64,000 bases of DNA, taken from positions 124,001 to 188,000 of the forward strand of contig NZ_DASYHI010000020.1 in assembly GCF_035998675.1 (NCBI RefSeq), read 5' to 3'. The translations under genes and the position numbers were made by a program. Of this stretch, positions 62,872 to 64,000 are shown in pieces (the first letter of the stretch is position 1; every line of letters begins with the position of its first letter). The notes under the pieces were generated by a model. It ran no database searches. It had not been told where the DNA came from and saw nothing but the letters and a program-made list of their open reading frames with translations. This DNA comes from Telluribacter sp035998675 (GTDB lineage: Bacteria; Bacteroidota; Bacteroidia; Cytophagales; Spirosomataceae).

Positions 62872-64000
62872 TTATTGTTGATGAACTATCTGAGGTTTCT
62901 CATCAATCTTGACCAGCTGTTCGCGTAGTAAATTCAGCGCGTAGGTGGCCGTAAGCTGGATGTTGTGGAGGCGGTTGCCTCCTAATTTTAAAAGCCGGGT
63001 GACCGTTTGGGTAGGGGTAGCGCAGGCAATCCATACGGTTCCAACCGGTTTTTCTTCGCTCCCTCCGTCCGGACCGGCAATACCACTGGTGGAAATACTA
63101 TAGGTAGTACCCAACAGCACACGCACCCGCTCAGCCATTTCTTTTACAGTCTGCTCACTTACCGCCCCCTGTTGCTGGAGTACTTCTTCCGGTACGCCTA
63201 AGGTACGGGTTTTAACCGCATTGTCATAGCTAACGACCGAGCCCAGGAAATAACGAGAGGAGCCGGCAATACTGGTCAGACGGTGGGCCACATACCCTCC
63301 GGTACAACTTTCGGCCGTACCAAGCGTGGCGCCCTGGGCTACCAGTTCTCTGCCAACTACTTCTTCCAGAGTATCGTTGTCAAATCCAAAAACATATTTA
63401 TTTATAAGTGGCATCACCCGCTCCACCTCGTAGGCGAGTTCATTGGTTAAAGTGTCCCGGTTGGAACCCGTTGCGGTCAGGCGCAGCCGGACCTGGCCCA
63501 GGTGGGGCAGGTAAGCCAGCCTGATGTGGTCGGGAAGGGAGTCTTCCCAGGCTTCAATGTGCTCGGCCAGGAAGGATTCCCCGATTCCTACGGTATGAAT
63601 GATCCGGTGGAGGATCACGGGCGGATTATAGTAGGTCCTGAGCCGGGGCAGAATAACGTTTTCCATCAGGCTTTTCATTTCAAAAGGTACCCCCGGCATG
63701 GATATGAATACGGTACCTTCCTGCTCAAACCACATGGCGGGAGCGGTACCCCAGCGATTTTCGAGGTAGGTACAATTGGTCGGAAGCGCGGCCTGCTGTC
63801 GGTTGAGTTCGGTCATAGCCCGGCCCCGCTTCGCAAAGAAACCAGTGATGAGTTCCAGCGCCTGCTCATTGATAACTAATTCTGTACTAAAAAAGCGACA
63901 AAGCGTCTGCTTGGTTATATCGTCTTTGGTGGGCCCCAGCCCGCCGGTTATCAGGACCAGGTCAGCGCGCTGGGATGCTTCCTGCAGTGCACTCAGAATA
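62872..64000 (-). CDS. cinA: CinA-like protein, N-terminal part beyond window edge
   Basis: The visible 375 residues lack the start, which lies outside the window. The N-terminal molybdopterin-binding-like (COG1058) part is entered at ADLVLITGGLGPTKDDITKQ. The C-terminal nicotinamide mononucleotide deamidase domain has GTAESCTGGYVAHRLTSIAG and SISTSGIAGPDGGSEEKPVG. The full-length family (about 415 residues) acts in NAD recycling (NMN to NaMN) and ADP-ribose pyrophosphate cleavage. It is the most upstream visible gene of the minus-strand run through the E2, nucleotidase and two-component genes. Confidence 0.94.
   Translation of the reverse strand, partial: ILSALQEASQRADLVLITGGLGPTKDDITKQTLCRFFSTELVINEQALELITGFFAKRGRAMTELNRQQAALPTNCTYLENRWGTAPAMWFEQEGTVFISMPGVPFEMKSLMENVILPRLRTYYNPPVILHRIIHTVGIGESFLAEHIEAWEDSLPDHIRLAYLPHLGQVRLRLTATGSNRDTLTNELAYEVERVMPLINKYVFGFDNDTLEEVVGRELVAQGATLGTAESCTGGYVAHRLTSIAGSSRYFLGSVVSYDNAVKTRTLGVPEEVLQQQGAVSEQTVKEMAERVRVLLGTTYSISTSGIAGPDGGSEEKPVGTVWIACATPTQTVTRLLKLGGNRLHNIQLTATYALNLLREQLVKIDEKPQIVHQQ

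Noticed and set aside
1..64000. CRISPR arrays, insertion sequences, prophage, rRNA operons
   Set aside because: No regularly spaced repeats, transposase or phage genes, or rRNA sequence were seen on either strand.

Overview
The window reads as a chromosomal segment of a Bacteroidota bacterium, most likely order Cytophagales (Spirosoma/Dyadobacter-like). Supporting signs are the Bacteroidota promoter consensus (TTG or TTTG, 18-19 bases, then TAnnTTTG) before several genes, the absence of clear Shine-Dalgarno sequences, a TonB-dependent receptor, a type III glutamine synthetase, a CarboxypepD_reg-like protein and an OmpL-like porin beside amt. Base composition is near 50% GC. I see no rRNA, tRNA, IS element, prophage or CRISPR array. 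This is mostly core chromosome, with a few accessory-looking clusters.

Layout. 1-7931: topA (cut by the left edge), divergent aconitase, two paralogous secreted proteins of unknown function and a TonB-dependent receptor. 7938-15471 (minus strand): a secreted PIG-L deacetylase, a fused 5-oxoprolinase and an Nramp-fold transporter lacking the usual metal-binding motifs. 15683-17905: a membrane pyrophosphatase. 17979-26233 (minus): a trehalose/alpha-glucan operon, glgX-treZ-(treY::malQ), the last gene being a two-enzyme fusion. 26636-29784 (minus): trpS, PAP2 phosphatase, prs, rplY. 29966-34786: DUF2461 protein, dnaE, trxA.

34866-42930 (minus): a TlpA-like lipoprotein thioredoxin, then a six-gene set read from 42930 downwards: esterase, ATP-grasp ligase, carboxylate-amine ligase (GCS2), class I glutamine amidotransferase, an apparently permuted ATP-grasp enzyme and a class III aminotransferase. 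This set looks like a pathway for an uncharacterised amide- or peptide-type small molecule and is the best candidate here for an undescribed system. On the plus strand beside it lie a CarboxypepD_reg protein whose signal peptide is interrupted by an in-frame TGA, a second esterase, and a small secreted protein whose promoter sits inside a perfect 23-bp inverted repeat.

45708-47205: divergent LuxC-type acyl-CoA reductase and dicluster ferredoxin. 47554-55995: a nitrogen-assimilation block (porin, amt, mtaB, glutamine synthetase III, an acidic protein, glutamine synthetase II). 56449-58688: rsmE, a DUF4159 protein and a fatty acid desaturase. 58940-64000 (minus): cinA (cut by the right edge), an E2 acyltransferase, a HAD nucleotidase lacking its catalytic Asp, a response regulator and a histidine kinase, packed with overlaps or very short gaps.
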